Assembly: GCA_003524085.1 (NCBI GenBank)
Contig: DOEC01000029.1
Coordinates: 35,372 to 99,371 of the forward strand
DNA: 64,000 nt
Reading direction: 5' to 3'
Source of the DNA: Bacillota bacterium
GTDB lineage: Bacteria > Bacillota_I > Bacilli_A > RF39 > UBA660
The notes beneath the pieces were generated by a model. It was not told where the DNA came from and did not search any database. It was given only the letters and a program-made list of their open reading frames with translations. This document shows positions 32,873-42,203 of the stretch, one piece after another. Numbering within the stretch: position 1 is the first letter of the stretch; each line of letters opens with the position of its first letter. Both the position numbers and the translations under genes were made by a program.

Positions 32873-33151
32873 ATGACTAAAAAGGATAAAAGAAGAATTA
32901 CTTTACTATTTATGATTATGATACCACTTTTGGTACTCTTTGTTAGTAGAATGTTTAGCTATTGGTCTGTTATTATTACGAATATTAATGAAAAGAAAGA
33001 GTTAGAAACAAAGTATAAAGAGATTTTAGAGAAAGAAGACCTTTTAAAGAGTGAGATAAATAAACTTCAAGATAAAGAGTATGTAGCTAGATATGCTAGA
33101 GAGAAACTTCTTTATAGTAAAGATGGGGAAATTATTATTAAGATGGATTAG
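32873..33151 (+). CDS. divIC: Septum formation initiator DivIC/FtsB-like
   Basis: DivIC pairs with FtsL and DivIB in the divisome. The 92-residue protein has a short basic N-terminus, one membrane helix (about 8-28), a leucine-rich coiled coil (KKELETKYKEILEKEDLLK) and the conserved C-terminal KEYVARYAREKLLYSKDGE segment. The ATG at 32873 follows GGAAGGG; the 32837 frame start is less likely. Position after yabQ matches Bacillus. Confidence 0.9.
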   Translation: MTKKDKRRITLLFMIMIPLLVLFVSRMFSYWSVIITNINEKKELETKYKEILEKEDLLKSEINKLQDKEYVARYAREKLLYSKDGEIIIKMD

Positions 33152-33153
33152 TT

Positions 33154-33447
33154 ATGAATATGGATGAGATTTATAATAGTATAAGAGATATACGTGAGGC
33201 GATGCTTGTTAATTTAGGTAGTGTTAAAGCTAGAGTTAATTCTATTATTGTTAGTAGAAATAGGGATGCTAATTATATTGGGAGAGTGTTTGATGAACTA
33301 CTTGATTATATGAGTTTATGTTATTATGAAGTGAAACCGATGTATCTTAGATTACTAGAGTATACTAGTACGTTTGATATTGAGTTAACTAATGACTATA
33401 TTAGTATATTTAATAAAATGTTTGATGAAAAAATAAGAAAACTTTAA
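33154..33447 (+). CDS. Hypothetical helical protein
   Basis: A 97-residue, probably all-helical cytoplasmic protein with no motif I can name. It starts 3 bases after divIC, so it is in the same operon. It lies where yabR sits in Bacillus, but it has no S1 RNA-binding pattern and is not YabR. An alternative ATG two codons in (33160) is possible. Confidence 0.55.
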   Translation: MNMDEIYNSIRDIREAMLVNLGSVKARVNSIIVSRNRDANYIGRVFDELLDYMSLCYYEVKPMYLRLLEYTSTFDIELTNDYISIFNKMFDEKIRKL

Positions 33448-33469
33448 AAGTCAAGAGTTTTCTTTTTTA
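33437..33469 (+). terminator. Terminator closing the divIC operon
   Basis: GAAAACT (33437-33443) pairs with AGTTTTC (33456-33462) and is followed by T-rich sequence. Confidence 0.75.
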
Positions 33470-33509
33470 TTTGGGTGTTGTATAATAGATAAGAAGAGTG
33501 GTGAATTAT

Positions 33510-35591
33510 ATGGTTAAATTAAATGATAAACAAAAAGAGGCAGTTGAATTTATGGATGGACCATGTCTAGTACTTGCAGGTGCTGGAAGTGGAAAGACTA
33601 AAGTTTTAACTGAGAGAATAGTAAATTTAATAAATAACGGAGTAAGTCCATATAATATACTTGCAATTACTTTTACTAATAAGGCTGCTAGAGAAATGAG
33701 AAGTAGAGTTGAAAATAGTACTAGAGAAGAGGCTGATAAAATATTTATAGGGACATTTCATAGTTTTGGATTAAAGGTATTAAGAGAAAATGCTAGTGTT
33801 TTAGGGTATTCAAATAACGTTACTATACTTGATAGGGATGACGTTAATACTTTGATTAAAAGATTTATGAAAGAGTTAAATTTAGATAGTGATATGTATC
33901 CTGTTAAGAGTATTTTAAATAAAATTAGTTTTGCAAAGAATGAGGGTTTAAGTCCAGAAGAGTATGAAAAGTTTGCAAAGGCACCACTTGATTCTGCTGC
34001 TTGTAAGATATATAAGATGTACTTGAGTGCTTTAAAGAGAAGTAATAGTGTTGACTTTGACGATTTGTTAATCATGCCTTTAGAGATATTTAAGAAAGAT
34101 AGGAGTGTTTTAGAGAAGTATCAAGAGCATTATAAGTATATCTTAGTAGATGAGTATCAAGATACAAATATGGTTCAATATGATTTATGTAAGATTTTAA
34201 GTAGTAAATATAGGAATTTGTTTGTAGTTGGAGATATGGATCAAAGCATTTATAGTTTTAGATTTGCTAATTATATGAATGTTCTTAATTTTGAAAAAGA
34301 TAATAAAGATGCGAAGACTATAGTACTAGATGAAAACTATAGAAGTACTAATAATATTTTGAATGCTGCCAATAGTGTGATTAAGAATAATAAAGAGAGA
34401 AAAGAAAAGAACTTATGGAGTAGTAAGGGCGACGGGGATAAGATTAAGTATATTAGATGTGATAATGAACTAGAAGAAGCTGGTACTGTTGTTAGACTTA
34501 CTAAGGGGTTAATTGAAAGTGGAGAAAGTCCTAGTGAGATAGCAGTTTTATATAGAACAAATGGACAAAGTCGTGTGTTTGAAGAGGCTTTTCTTAAAGA
34601 GAATATTCCTTTTAAGATAGTTGGGTCTTACTTTTTCTATAATAGAAAAGAAATAAAAGATCTAATTAGTTATATGCATTTAATATATAATAATAATGAT
34701 GATGCTAGTTTGGAGAGAGTTATTAATGTTCCTAAAAGGGGTATTGGTAATAAGACAATTGATAGGCTTAGAACTGAAGCTAAAATAAGTGATACTAGTA
34801 TGTTTAGTGTTATAACTGAAGGCAGAGAACTTAATTTTAAGAATTTGATACTTGAGTTAACTGAGATATCAAAGAATACTGATTTAGTTGGATTAGTTGA
34901 TGCAATTTTGGATAAGTCTGGACTTAAGGCTGATTTACTTGAACAGAATAGTTTGGAAAGTGAGATAAAACTTGAAAACTTAGAAGAGTTTAAGAGTATT
35001 GCACTTGGTTTTCAAGAGAGAGGTATTTTTAGTTTAGAAGATTTCTTAGAGAATATTAGTTTAGTTAGTGATAGAAATGAGTATAAGGAAGTAGAAAACG
35101 GGGTTAATTTGATGACTCTTCATAGTGCGAAAGGGCTTGAATTTAATGATGTTTTCTTAGTTGGAATGGAAGAAGGAGTTTTTCCTCATAATAGAAGTTT
35201 TGAAAGTGAAAGTGATCTTGAAGAAGAAAGACGCCTTTGTTATGTAGGCATTACAAGAGCTAAAGAGAAACTTTGGATAATGAATGCTAAAAAGAGAACT
35301 TTATTTGGACAAGTGAGTAATAATTTACCTAGTAGATTTATTGGGGAAATTGATAGTGAGTTACTTGATAAAGAAGAGAGTATTACAAGAAATACAAGCT
35401 CTGTTATAGTAGGAAATATGTATGACGAAGACAGAAATGAAGATTTGAAAGTAGGAGATAAGATACATCATGATAAGTTTGGCGATGGAGTTGTAGTAGG
35501 AATTGATGGAAGTATTGCAAGTATTGCTTTTGGTTATATGTATGGTGTTAAACAGCTTGCTAAAAATCATAAAAGTATAAAGAAGATATAA
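33510..35591 (+). CDS. pcrA: ATP-dependent DNA helicase PcrA/UvrD
   Basis: A superfamily 1A helicase for repair and clearing of proteins from DNA. The 693-residue protein has Walker A AGAGSGKT near residue 25, TFTNKAAREM, FIGTFHSFG, DEYQDTN near 215, GDMDQSIYSFR, the VLYRTNGQSR region, LMTLHSAKGLEF and YVGITRAKEKL. The last 50 residues form the Tudor-like RNA polymerase-binding domain of PcrA (VGDKIHHDKFGDGVVVGI). The ATG at 33510 is used; the 33498 GTG overlaps the ribosome binding site. No ligA follows directly; it is 3.6 kb away. Confidence 0.97.
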   Translation: MVKLNDKQKEAVEFMDGPCLVLAGAGSGKTKVLTERIVNLINNGVSPYNILAITFTNKAAREMRSRVENSTREEADKIFIGTFHSFGLKVLRENASVLGYSNNVTILDRDDVNTLIKRFMKELNLDSDMYPVKSILNKISFAKNEGLSPEEYEKFAKAPLDSAACKIYKMYLSALKRSNSVDFDDLLIMPLEIFKKDRSVLEKYQEHYKYILVDEYQDTNMVQYDLCKILSSKYRNLFVVGDMDQSIYSFRFANYMNVLNFEKDNKDAKTIVLDENYRSTNNILNAANSVIKNNKERKEKNLWSSKGDGDKIKYIRCDNELEEAGTVVRLTKGLIESGESPSEIAVLYRTNGQSRVFEEAFLKENIPFKIVGSYFFYNRKEIKDLISYMHLIYNNNDDASLERVINVPKRGIGNKTIDRLRTEAKISDTSMFSVITEGRELNFKNLILELTEISKNTDLVGLVDAILDKSGLKADLLEQNSLESEIKLENLEEFKSIALGFQERGIFSLEDFLENISLVSDRNEYKEVENGVNLMTLHSAKGLEFNDVFLVGMEEGVFPHNRSFESESDLEEERRLCYVGITRAKEKLWIMNAKKRTLFGQVSNNLPSRFIGEIDSELLDKEESITRNTSSVIVGNMYDEDRNEDLKVGDKIHHDKFGDGVVVGIDGSIASIAFGYMYGVKQLAKNHKSIKKI

Positions 35592-35597
35592 TATGTG

Positions 35598-35624
35598 AAG
35601 TTAACTATAGAGTTAGCTTTTTCT
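35598..35624 (+). terminator. Terminator after pcrA
   Basis: AAGTTAACT pairs with AGTTAGCTT around an ATAG loop (one G-U pair), followed by T-rich sequence. Confidence 0.78.
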
Positions 35625-35639
35625 TTTGCATAAAAAAAT

Positions 35640-35667
35640 ACAAATTCGGAATACAATTCCGAAAATG
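35640..35667. repeat. 28-bp palindromic repeat, copy 1 (3' side of ATPase gene)
   Basis: The core TTCGGAAT-ACA-ATTCCGAA is a perfect 8-bp inverted repeat within a 28-bp unit. The same unit recurs at 36984-37011 with a single base change, so the ATPase gene lies between direct copies. Confidence 0.85.
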
Positions 35668-35679
35668 TATAAAAAATTC

Positions 35680-36939
35680 TTAAATATATTCTATTGGAAC
35701 CATGTAGTTATTTTCGTCAATTGCTATTATGTCTTTTGTCATACAAAGAACGATACCATTACCTTTTTCAGGTTCAAATTTATTTACTATATCAAAATTT
35801 TTGATTGCGTCTTTGTTAGGATTAGCACTTTTTTTAATTTCTATTGGATACATAACATTATTATAATTTATAAGTAAGTCTATTTCTTTTTGGCTGTTGT
35901 CTCTATAAAAATATAAGTGTTTTCTAGCATCTTTACCATGATTTACAAATGATTTAATTATTTCTGTTACTACATATGTTTCAAATATTGGACCACTGTA
36001 TGCACTTCTTTCTAAAGTAATTGGGTCAACGTATCCTGCTAAATAGCAAGCAAGACCTGTGTCCATAAAATATATTTTTTCTCTTTTAATTGCTCTACCA
36101 ACAGCGTTATTCATATATGGTTGTAGTAAATAGATAAGTCCAGTATTTTTTAGTACAGATAACCAAGAAGTAGCTGTTTTATCGTCAATTCCAGCTTCAG
36201 AAGCCACAGATGTTGCGATAAATTCTTGACCAGTTCTTGCAGCTAAAGAAGAAATGTACTTTATAAATTTGTTTTCATCAGATATATTTATAAATTTTCT
36301 AATATCTTTTTCCATAAATGTTTTTAAGTAGTCGCTGTAATATTGTTCTATTTCTTTACTAGCTATATATAGTTCTGGATAAGTGCCTTTAAATATTTTT
36401 TTGTATAAGTTTAGAGTTGTTTTATATTCTGTTCTAACTCTTTTTTTTATGTCTTCAATTTTAGGAATAAATAATTCGTCTTTTTTATTTTCAATTTCTC
36501 TTTCAGTTAAACCATATAAATCTAATATTCCAACTCTTCCAGCAAGAGACTCACTTACTTCTTTCATTGTTTCAAAAATTTGACTGCCGGTTAAAAAATA
36601 TAATGTTTCTGCTTTTTCCTTTTCTCCAAAAATTATTTTTTCATTTTCGTTATCAACGATCATTTTGATGTAAGATAAAATTTCTGGTGCTTTTTGAAAT
36701 TCGTCAATAATTAATGGAGTATCATGTGTTCTTAAAAATAATTCAGGGTCATTAATTGCTTGTTCTCTAAGTTTATAGTCGTCTAATGTAACTCTGTTAA
36801 TCTTTTTGTCTAGTTTTTTTGAAATATAGTTTAGTACTGTACTTTTTCCTACTTGTCTTGGGCCTGTAATCATTATAACTTGATAATTGTCTATCATAGA
36901 GATTAATTTTTCTTCAATAGTTCTTTTAATATATTTCAT
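35680..36939 (-). CDS. AAA ATPase with DUF4143 domain
   Basis: An ATPase of the AAA_14/DUF4143 type, function unknown. The 419-residue protein has Walker A GPRQVGKST near residue 27, a Walker B region TPLIIDEFQKAP near 92, and a sensor-like FLTGSQIF. DUF4143 covers about 190-380 and includes the nuclease-like KEIDLLINYNNVMYPIEIKKS pattern near the C-terminus (D...ExK). The ATG at 36939 follows AGGTG; the longer 37035 start is rejected because it crosses the promoter (TTGACT, 17 bases, TATCAT) and the palindrome. Isolated on the minus strand between plus-strand genes, which suggests insertion. Confidence 0.88.
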   Translation of the reverse strand: MKYIKRTIEEKLISMIDNYQVIMITGPRQVGKSTVLNYISKKLDKKINRVTLDDYKLREQAINDPELFLRTHDTPLIIDEFQKAPEILSYIKMIVDNENEKIIFGEKEKAETLYFLTGSQIFETMKEVSESLAGRVGILDLYGLTEREIENKKDELFIPKIEDIKKRVRTEYKTTLNLYKKIFKGTYPELYIASKEIEQYYSDYLKTFMEKDIRKFINISDENKFIKYISSLAARTGQEFIATSVASEAGIDDKTATSWLSVLKNTGLIYLLQPYMNNAVGRAIKREKIYFMDTGLACYLAGYVDPITLERSAYSGPIFETYVVTEIIKSFVNHGKDARKHLYFYRDNSQKEIDLLINYNNVMYPIEIKKSANPNKDAIKNFDIVNKFEPEKGNGIVLCMTKDIIAIDENNYMVPIEYI

Positions 36940-36983
36940 AATATCACCTGTTATAATGATATCATAAACATAATAAAAAGTCA

Positions 36984-37011
36984 ACAAATTCGGAATGCAA
37001 TTCCGAAAATG
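36984..37011. repeat. 28-bp palindromic repeat, copy 2 (upstream of ATPase gene)
   Basis: Same unit as 35640-35667 except A to G at one centre base (TTCGGAAT-GCA-ATTCCGAA). It abuts the -35 of the minus-strand ATPase promoter, so it could also act as an operator. Confidence 0.85.
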
Positions 37012-37088
37012 AGAAAATAATCTTAAGTCAACCATTAGTTGATTGCTTTTTTTGTTCTTTTTTAATATGATGTATATAGGTGAAGAAA

Positions 37089-38105
37089 ATGGATTTAAAT
37101 AAAACTGGTAAATACTTAAAAAAACTAAGAGAAGAAAATAATTTAACTCAAAAAGATGTGGCTTATCAATTAAATATAAGTGTACAAGCTGTTAGTAAGT
37201 GGGAAACGGGAAAAAGTTTTCCCGATGTGGGTTTGCTTGAAAGAATAAGTAAATTATATAATGTTAAGGTAGAATACTTATTAAATGGAAAACTTACTGA
37301 AACCATAGGATATTATAATAAAAAAACAAAGATGAAATCAATTTTAATAATAACTTTAGTTATAGTATTTTCCATATTTACTTTGTTCTTTTTAACTACT
37401 TTTAATAAATTTAAAATTTATGAATTAAACTCTGGAGATGTGGCAAAAGGATATTTTGTTAGTACCACTGATTATAATGTGTTTGATTTAAAGTTAAGTA
37501 ACACTGAGAATATAGAACGTGTAATGCTTTATTATAAGGTGGAAGAACAAGGATATTTAATTATTAAAGGAGGACTTAGTGTACTTAATATAACGGGGGA
37601 ATATAAATATGGTAATGAAATAGACATGATTAAAAATCATTTAAATGATTTATATGTACGAATTTATTATAATGATAGTTACGAAGATATAAAAATTAAT
37701 ACAGAGTTAATACATGTTAATAATTCTTTAATTAATATTAAGCATCAGCCTGAGTATTCAAATTATATAGATCATGATATTATAATTAATAATATAGATG
37801 ATATGAAAAAAGATTTAGTTAGTAAAGGGTTTGTTTTAAAGGATGGGTTATATGTTAAAGAAAGGGTTGATGGAGAAGTGATAGTAGATATAGATAAGGA
37901 TAGTATAGAATTTAAGTCAGATAATTGTTATGCAAGTACTTTATTTAATCAAGACTTAATAAAGCTAGTAGTAAATGGAAAAGAGTATTTACATAAACCT
38001 CTTGATGGTATGGCTGAATATGAAGACTGCTTACTGCTTGTTGACTTTGAATTTTCCTCTTTAAAGAACGATTATTTGGAAGTTTATATAAGGGAGAGGG
38101 GGTGA
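37089..38105 (+). CDS. Membrane-anchored XRE-family regulator
   Basis: Residues 5-70 are a Cro/C1-type helix-turn-helix (LREENNLTQKDVAYQLNISV, AVSKWETGKSFPDVGLLERI). A membrane helix lies at about 88-108, followed by an extracellular region of some 230 residues that I do not recognise. The layout suggests a one-component sensor that binds DNA inside and senses outside. The ATG at 37089 follows AGGTG. The gene is closely coupled to the secreted protein gene downstream, its likely partner or target. Confidence 0.8.
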   Translation: MDLNKTGKYLKKLREENNLTQKDVAYQLNISVQAVSKWETGKSFPDVGLLERISKLYNVKVEYLLNGKLTETIGYYNKKTKMKSILIITLVIVFSIFTLFFLTTFNKFKIYELNSGDVAKGYFVSTTDYNVFDLKLSNTENIERVMLYYKVEEQGYLIIKGGLSVLNITGEYKYGNEIDMIKNHLNDLYVRIYYNDSYEDIKINTELIHVNNSLINIKHQPEYSNYIDHDIIINNIDDMKKDLVSKGFVLKDGLYVKERVDGEVIVDIDKDSIEFKSDNCYASTLFNQDLIKLVVNGKEYLHKPLDGMAEYEDCLLLVDFEFSSLKNDYLEVYIRERG

Positions 38106-38110
38106 AGAAA

Positions 38111-39076
38111 GTGAAAATTAAGAATTTCTTATTTTGTTTGGTTTGTGTTATTATTTTATTTAGTGATGTTAAAAAAGCAAATGCTTTAAGTGAATTAAAT
38201 ATAAATGACAATGATATTGATATATCAAGTGAACAGTTAATTGCTGAAGATACTAAATATTTTGCAACAGTTACCTTTTACAATAAAAATATTCTATATA
38301 GTGTAAATGGTGGCAGTGAATGGGCGACTCGTGCTTATACAATTGAAATATCTGAGAATGAATACGAAACAGAAAATTTGAAAGATAATTATTATTTTGC
38401 TACAGGAGATGAAGAAGTGATAACTGATTATAAAAAATTGAAAACTACAATATCAAAGAAAAATAGTCAATTTTATAATGTTAAGAATCAGCTTGATTGG
38501 AAAGCAGGTAAAATGCCTAAAACTCGTGGAATAGATTTGTTCGGGATTAGAATTTCAGATGGCATACAACCTGTAGCAAATAGTAAGTCAGGCACTGTAG
38601 TTTATTCTATGTATAATGAATGTTTAGGTACAACTGAACAAAAAAGTATAAATCTTGCTAGTAATGGAAGTTGGAAATTTGATAATTCTGGATATGGAGT
38701 TGCTTTTCAATTGCCTAAAAACACTACTTATAGTTTTTATTACGATAGATATTTTATAAATACTTGGGATTGCACTACTAGTTCTCCAAAAATCGCAGAA
38801 TCTTCTGGTAATAAAAGTTTTCCAGTTACACTAAAATCTTTATCTTCAACAATGAGTTTTGATGTTACGAAAACTTATGCAAATGCTGTAATGAATGCCA
38901 TCAGTGCTTATGGTACTTATCAACACTCTGTAAAGAGTTTAACTTTGAATGAAGCTTTATCATTTTCTATTGGCTCTAGTGGATTAGGCGGCGTCTTCGT
39001 TGTTTCAGCATCAATTAAAAATAAATATGATAATATGGGCGGAACACATGCTCAATTAATTGGAATTAATTGGTAA
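38111..39076 (+). CDS. Secreted protein of unknown family
   Basis: An N-terminal signal peptide (basic start, hydrophobic FLFCLVCVIILFSDV, then ANALS as a likely cleavage region) precedes about 290 residues with no recognisable domain. The exported part is rich in Ser, Thr, Asn and Tyr and ends GTHAQLIGINW. GTG at 38111 after GGGGG is preferred to the GTG at 38102, which lies within the upstream site. Probably regulated by the membrane-bound XRE protein encoded just before it. Confidence 0.6.
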   Translation: MKIKNFLFCLVCVIILFSDVKKANALSELNINDNDIDISSEQLIAEDTKYFATVTFYNKNILYSVNGGSEWATRAYTIEISENEYETENLKDNYYFATGDEEVITDYKKLKTTISKKNSQFYNVKNQLDWKAGKMPKTRGIDLFGIRISDGIQPVANSKSGTVVYSMYNECLGTTEQKSINLASNGSWKFDNSGYGVAFQLPKNTTYSFYYDRYFINTWDCTTSSPKIAESSGNKSFPVTLKSLSSTMSFDVTKTYANAVMNAISAYGTYQHSVKSLTLNEALSFSIGSSGLGGVFVVSASIKNKYDNMGGTHAQLIGINW

Positions 39077-39100
39077 AGTACATTCACTTATTTTAAAATA

Positions 39101-39132
39101 CTTGGAAGTATTAAAACTTCTGAGTTTTTTCT
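39101..39132 (+). terminator. Terminator after the secreted protein gene
   Basis: GAAGT pairs with ACTTC, extended by outer CTT/GAG pairs, followed by a T run. Confidence 0.65.
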
Positions 39133-39177
39133 TTTAATTTGTTATGTTTTTTGATACAATTATATTGGTGATATAAA

Positions 39178-41157
39178 ATGGACAGAATAAATGAGTTAGT
39201 AGATTTGTTAAATGAGGCAAATTATAATTATCATGTTAAAGATAATCCTACTATTACTGACCAAGAATATGATAAGTATTTAAGAGAATTAATTAATTTA
39301 GAAGAAGAATACGGGTACGTTAGAGAAGACTCGCCCACTAAAAGGGTTGGTGGAGAAGTACTTGACGGGTTTGCTAAGCATACACATAAAATACCTATGA
39401 TGAGCTTGAGTAACGTTTTTAATGAAGAAGAGATAAGAGACTTTGATAATAAGATAAAAAAAGAAGGAATTAATCCAGAGTATGTGTGTGAGTTAAAAAT
39501 AGATGGGTTAAGTGTTAGTTTAAACTATGAAGATGGTATTTTAGTTAGTGCTGCGACTAGGGGAGACGGGGTAGTTGGAGAAGATATTACAAATAATGTT
39601 AAGACTATAAAGACAGTTCCACTTAAACTTAAGAAACCTATTAGTATTGAAGTGCGTGGAGAAATTTATATGCCTAAGAAAGTGTTACATGAACTTAATT
39701 TAAGGCGTGAAGCGGAAGGACTACCTGTGTTTCAAAACTGTAGAAATGCTGCAGCTGGAAGTGTAAGGCAACTTGATAGTAAGGTTGCTGCTAGTCGTGG
39801 GTTAGATACTTTTATATATCATATACCAAATCCAAAAGATTATAACTTGAAGACACATTATGAAGCACTTCTATTTTTAAGTGAACTAGGGTTTAAGACT
39901 AATCCTAATAATAGGCTAGTAAAAGATGTGGACGGAATATTAGAGTTTATTAAAGAAAAAGCACAGATGAGACCACACTTAAGTTATGATATAGATGGAG
40001 TAGTAATTAAAGTTAATGATGTAAGTGAACAAATAGAACTAGGAAGTACTGCTAAGTATCCTAAATGGGCGACTGCATATAAGTTTCCTGCAGTAGAAGT
40101 TTTGACTAAACTTAAAGATATTATATTTACTGTAGGAAGAACTGGTCAAGTAACACCTAATGCGGTTTTAGAGCCTGTAATAGTAGCTGGGTCTACAATA
40201 TCTAGAGCAACCTTACATAATGAAGACTATGTTATCATGAAAGATTTGAAAATTGGAGACATAGTAAGTATTAGAAAAGCAGGAGATGTTATACCTGAAG
40301 TAGTAGAAGCTAAGAAGGAAAGACGTACTGGTAAAGAAAAAGATTTTGTTATGACTAAAGTGTGTCCTATATGTGGAAGTGCTCTTAATAAAAGTGAAGA
40401 AATTGTAGGAAGTTTTTGTGTAAACCCTAAGTGTCCTGCAAGAAATATAGAGAGTTTATGTCATTTTGTAAGTAGAAATGCTATGAATATAGATGGACTA
40501 GGGGATAGAATTATAGAAGACTTTTATAATTATGGATATATTAAGAGATACTCTGACATCTACTATTTGTATAAGAAACGTGAAGAACTAATAAGTCTTG
40601 AAGGTTTTGGAAATAAGAGTGTTGATAACTTGTTGGATGCAATAGAAAATAGTAAACATAATAGTTTAGAAAGGTTCTTGTTTGCAATTGGAATTAGTGG
40701 AATAGGTGCTAAAACAGCTAAAGTACTTGCTAAGAGATTTGGTAATTTAGATAATTTAATGATGGCAGACTATGACACGCTTATTGGTATACAAGATGTT
40801 GGGCCAATTCTTGCAAATAGTATAGTTGAATATTTTAAGGATACTAACAAATTGAGTGAAGTTATGGAGTTAGTTAGTCTTGGAATTAATACAGAATATA
40901 TAGGAAGTGAACTAGGAAGTGATGAGAGACTAGTTGGTAAGAAATTCGTTATAACTGGGTCATTTGATTTTGTTACTAGAGAGGATATAAAGAAGTTTAT
41001 TGAGAATAGAGGTGGACAGACTAGCACTAGTGTTAGTAAAAATACAAGTGTTGTCATCGTAGGAAGTGAGCCTGGTAAAAAGTATGATGATGCTGTTAGA
41101 TTAAATATTCCTATTTGGGGAGAAAATGAGTTAAAGGAGATTATGAATTATGAATAA
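39178..41157 (+). CDS. ligA: NAD-dependent DNA ligase
   Basis: LigA seals nicks in replication and repair. The 659-residue protein has the Ia domain (YNYHVKDNPTITDQEYD), the adenylation lysine in CELKIDGLSV near residue 107, RGDGVVGEDIT, the OB fold, a four-cysteine zinc finger (CPICG, then CVNPKC), HhH repeats (LEGFGNKSVDNLLDAI, ISGIGAKTAKVL) and a C-terminal BRCT domain (LVGKKFVITGSFD). Its last codons overlap the next start by 8 bases. Confidence 0.97.
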   Translation: MDRINELVDLLNEANYNYHVKDNPTITDQEYDKYLRELINLEEEYGYVREDSPTKRVGGEVLDGFAKHTHKIPMMSLSNVFNEEEIRDFDNKIKKEGINPEYVCELKIDGLSVSLNYEDGILVSAATRGDGVVGEDITNNVKTIKTVPLKLKKPISIEVRGEIYMPKKVLHELNLRREAEGLPVFQNCRNAAAGSVRQLDSKVAASRGLDTFIYHIPNPKDYNLKTHYEALLFLSELGFKTNPNNRLVKDVDGILEFIKEKAQMRPHLSYDIDGVVIKVNDVSEQIELGSTAKYPKWATAYKFPAVEVLTKLKDIIFTVGRTGQVTPNAVLEPVIVAGSTISRATLHNEDYVIMKDLKIGDIVSIRKAGDVIPEVVEAKKERRTGKEKDFVMTKVCPICGSALNKSEEIVGSFCVNPKCPARNIESLCHFVSRNAMNIDGLGDRIIEDFYNYGYIKRYSDIYYLYKKREELISLEGFGNKSVDNLLDAIENSKHNSLERFLFAIGISGIGAKTAKVLAKRFGNLDNLMMADYDTLIGIQDVGPILANSIVEYFKDTNKLSEVMELVSLGINTEYIGSELGSDERLVGKKFVITGSFDFVTREDIKKFIENRGGQTSTSVSKNTSVVIVGSEPGKKYDDAVRLNIPIWGENELKEIMNYE

Positions 41158-41518
41158 AATTGTTAAGTATTCTATTTTGGGTATAGCTTGTGTACTTTTG
41201 GTGTTTATATTTATTTATGTTAAAAAGTTTATCATTGGTAACTCAAACTATGAAGATATTGATGTAAGTAAGGTTACAGTGGGAAACAATATAACTATAG
41301 AAGGAAGATATACAAATAGTTCTCTTGCATATAAAGATTATAATTACACTTTAGTTGGAAAAGAACTTTATGTTGAAATTACGAATGTTTTAGTATCAAG
41401 TAAATATAATAAAGGGGAATTTGCTATAGTTATTCCACTTAATTTTGATGAGGTTGATAATATTCATTTAACTAATAATAAGAGTACTAAGGTTATTTAT
41501 AAGAAATCTGGGCTTTAG
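41150..41518 (+). CDS. Hypothetical membrane-anchored protein
   Basis: A 122-residue protein with an N-terminal membrane helix (about 6-25) and an extracytoplasmic part of beta-strand character. No family recognised. The start overlaps the ligA stop, so it is co-transcribed. Bacillus species often have a lipoprotein gene (camS) after ligA; this one is too short and has no lipobox to be CamS. Confidence 0.55.
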   Translation: MNKIVKYSILGIACVLLVFIFIYVKKFIIGNSNYEDIDVSKVTVGNNITIEGRYTNSSLAYKDYNYTLVGKELYVEITNVLVSSKYNKGEFAIVIPLNFDEVDNIHLTNNKSTKVIYKKSGL

Positions 41519-41729
41519 TGCTCATTTTTTCTTGTAATAGGTTATTTGACAATATTTTTAAGATATGCAAGTGTTATAATAAATTTTAGAATAAATGTCA
41601 GTATAATTTCTATTTAATTAGGTGTTTTTATGAATAAAGAGATGTTAAAGTAGTAATAATTAGTGTATAACTTAATGTAAACTAGAAATATTCTATAAAA
41701 TATAGTATAATTTTATGTAGGTGATTTAT
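41519..41729 (+). other. Intergenic region with a seven-codon reading frame
   Basis: Beyond T-rich sequence after the previous gene, the only items are a TTGACA at 41546 and TATAAT at 41575 with a 23-base gap (too wide for a normal promoter), a seven-codon frame MNKEMLK at 41630-41653 behind AGGTG, which may be the start of a lost gene, and a second TATAAT-like site near 41705. Confidence 0.3.
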
Positions 41730-42194
41730 GTGAAGAAAATTTTAAAAGAAAATAGGACATTATTTGTGTTAGCGATAATTATATTAATATCATTAGTTTT
41801 GATGGGTGTAGGACTAATTAGTTATTTTTATGGTAATAATAAAAATCCTTATGGAGATAGACTAAAAGATATAGATAATCATAAAATTAGTGAGAGCATT
41901 GCTAGTGATATAAAAGGTATTTATGAAGAAAATGTTAGTGATGTTAGAGTTGAAGTGAAGGGAAAGATTATTTATATTATAATGAATGTAAATGATGGAG
42001 TAAGTAAAATAGATGCAGAAGGGTACGCTGTTAAGGCGCTAGAAAAATTTAAGAGTGAAGATTTAGAGTATTATGATGTACAGTTTTTGATTACTTGTAG
42101 TGATGAAAAAAAAGAAGAAGATGAGAAAGCAATTTATCCAATTGCTGGAGCTAAAAAGGCTAAGGGTAGTCAAATAATTTGGAGTAATAATTAA
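41730..42194 (+). CDS. Hypothetical membrane-anchored protein
   Basis: About 154 residues: one membrane helix (about 12-35) and an extracytoplasmic domain of alternating strands and helices (ESIASDIKGIYEENVSDVRV, IYIIMNVNDG). No family recognised. A GTG start at 41730 follows AGGTG; the track-style start at 41721 lies within that site. It is 9 bases before the GGDEF gene and may form an operon with it, YihY and ltaS. Confidence 0.55.
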   Translation: MKKILKENRTLFVLAIIILISLVLMGVGLISYFYGNNKNPYGDRLKDIDNHKISESIASDIKGIYEENVSDVRVEVKGKIIYIIMNVNDGVSKIDAEGYAVKALEKFKSEDLEYYDVQFLITCSDEKKEEDEKAIYPIAGAKKAKGSQIIWSNN

Positions 42195-42203
42195 GGAGTT
42201 ATA

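Noticed and set aside
41546..41580. TTGACA/TATAAT promoter
   Set aside because: The 23-base spacer is too long for sigma-A recognition; the two hexamers probably do not work together.
41630..41653. Seven-codon frame MNKEMLK as a leader peptide gene
   Set aside because: It has an AGGTG site but no regulatory codon pattern and no attenuator structure after it; probably a remnant or chance.
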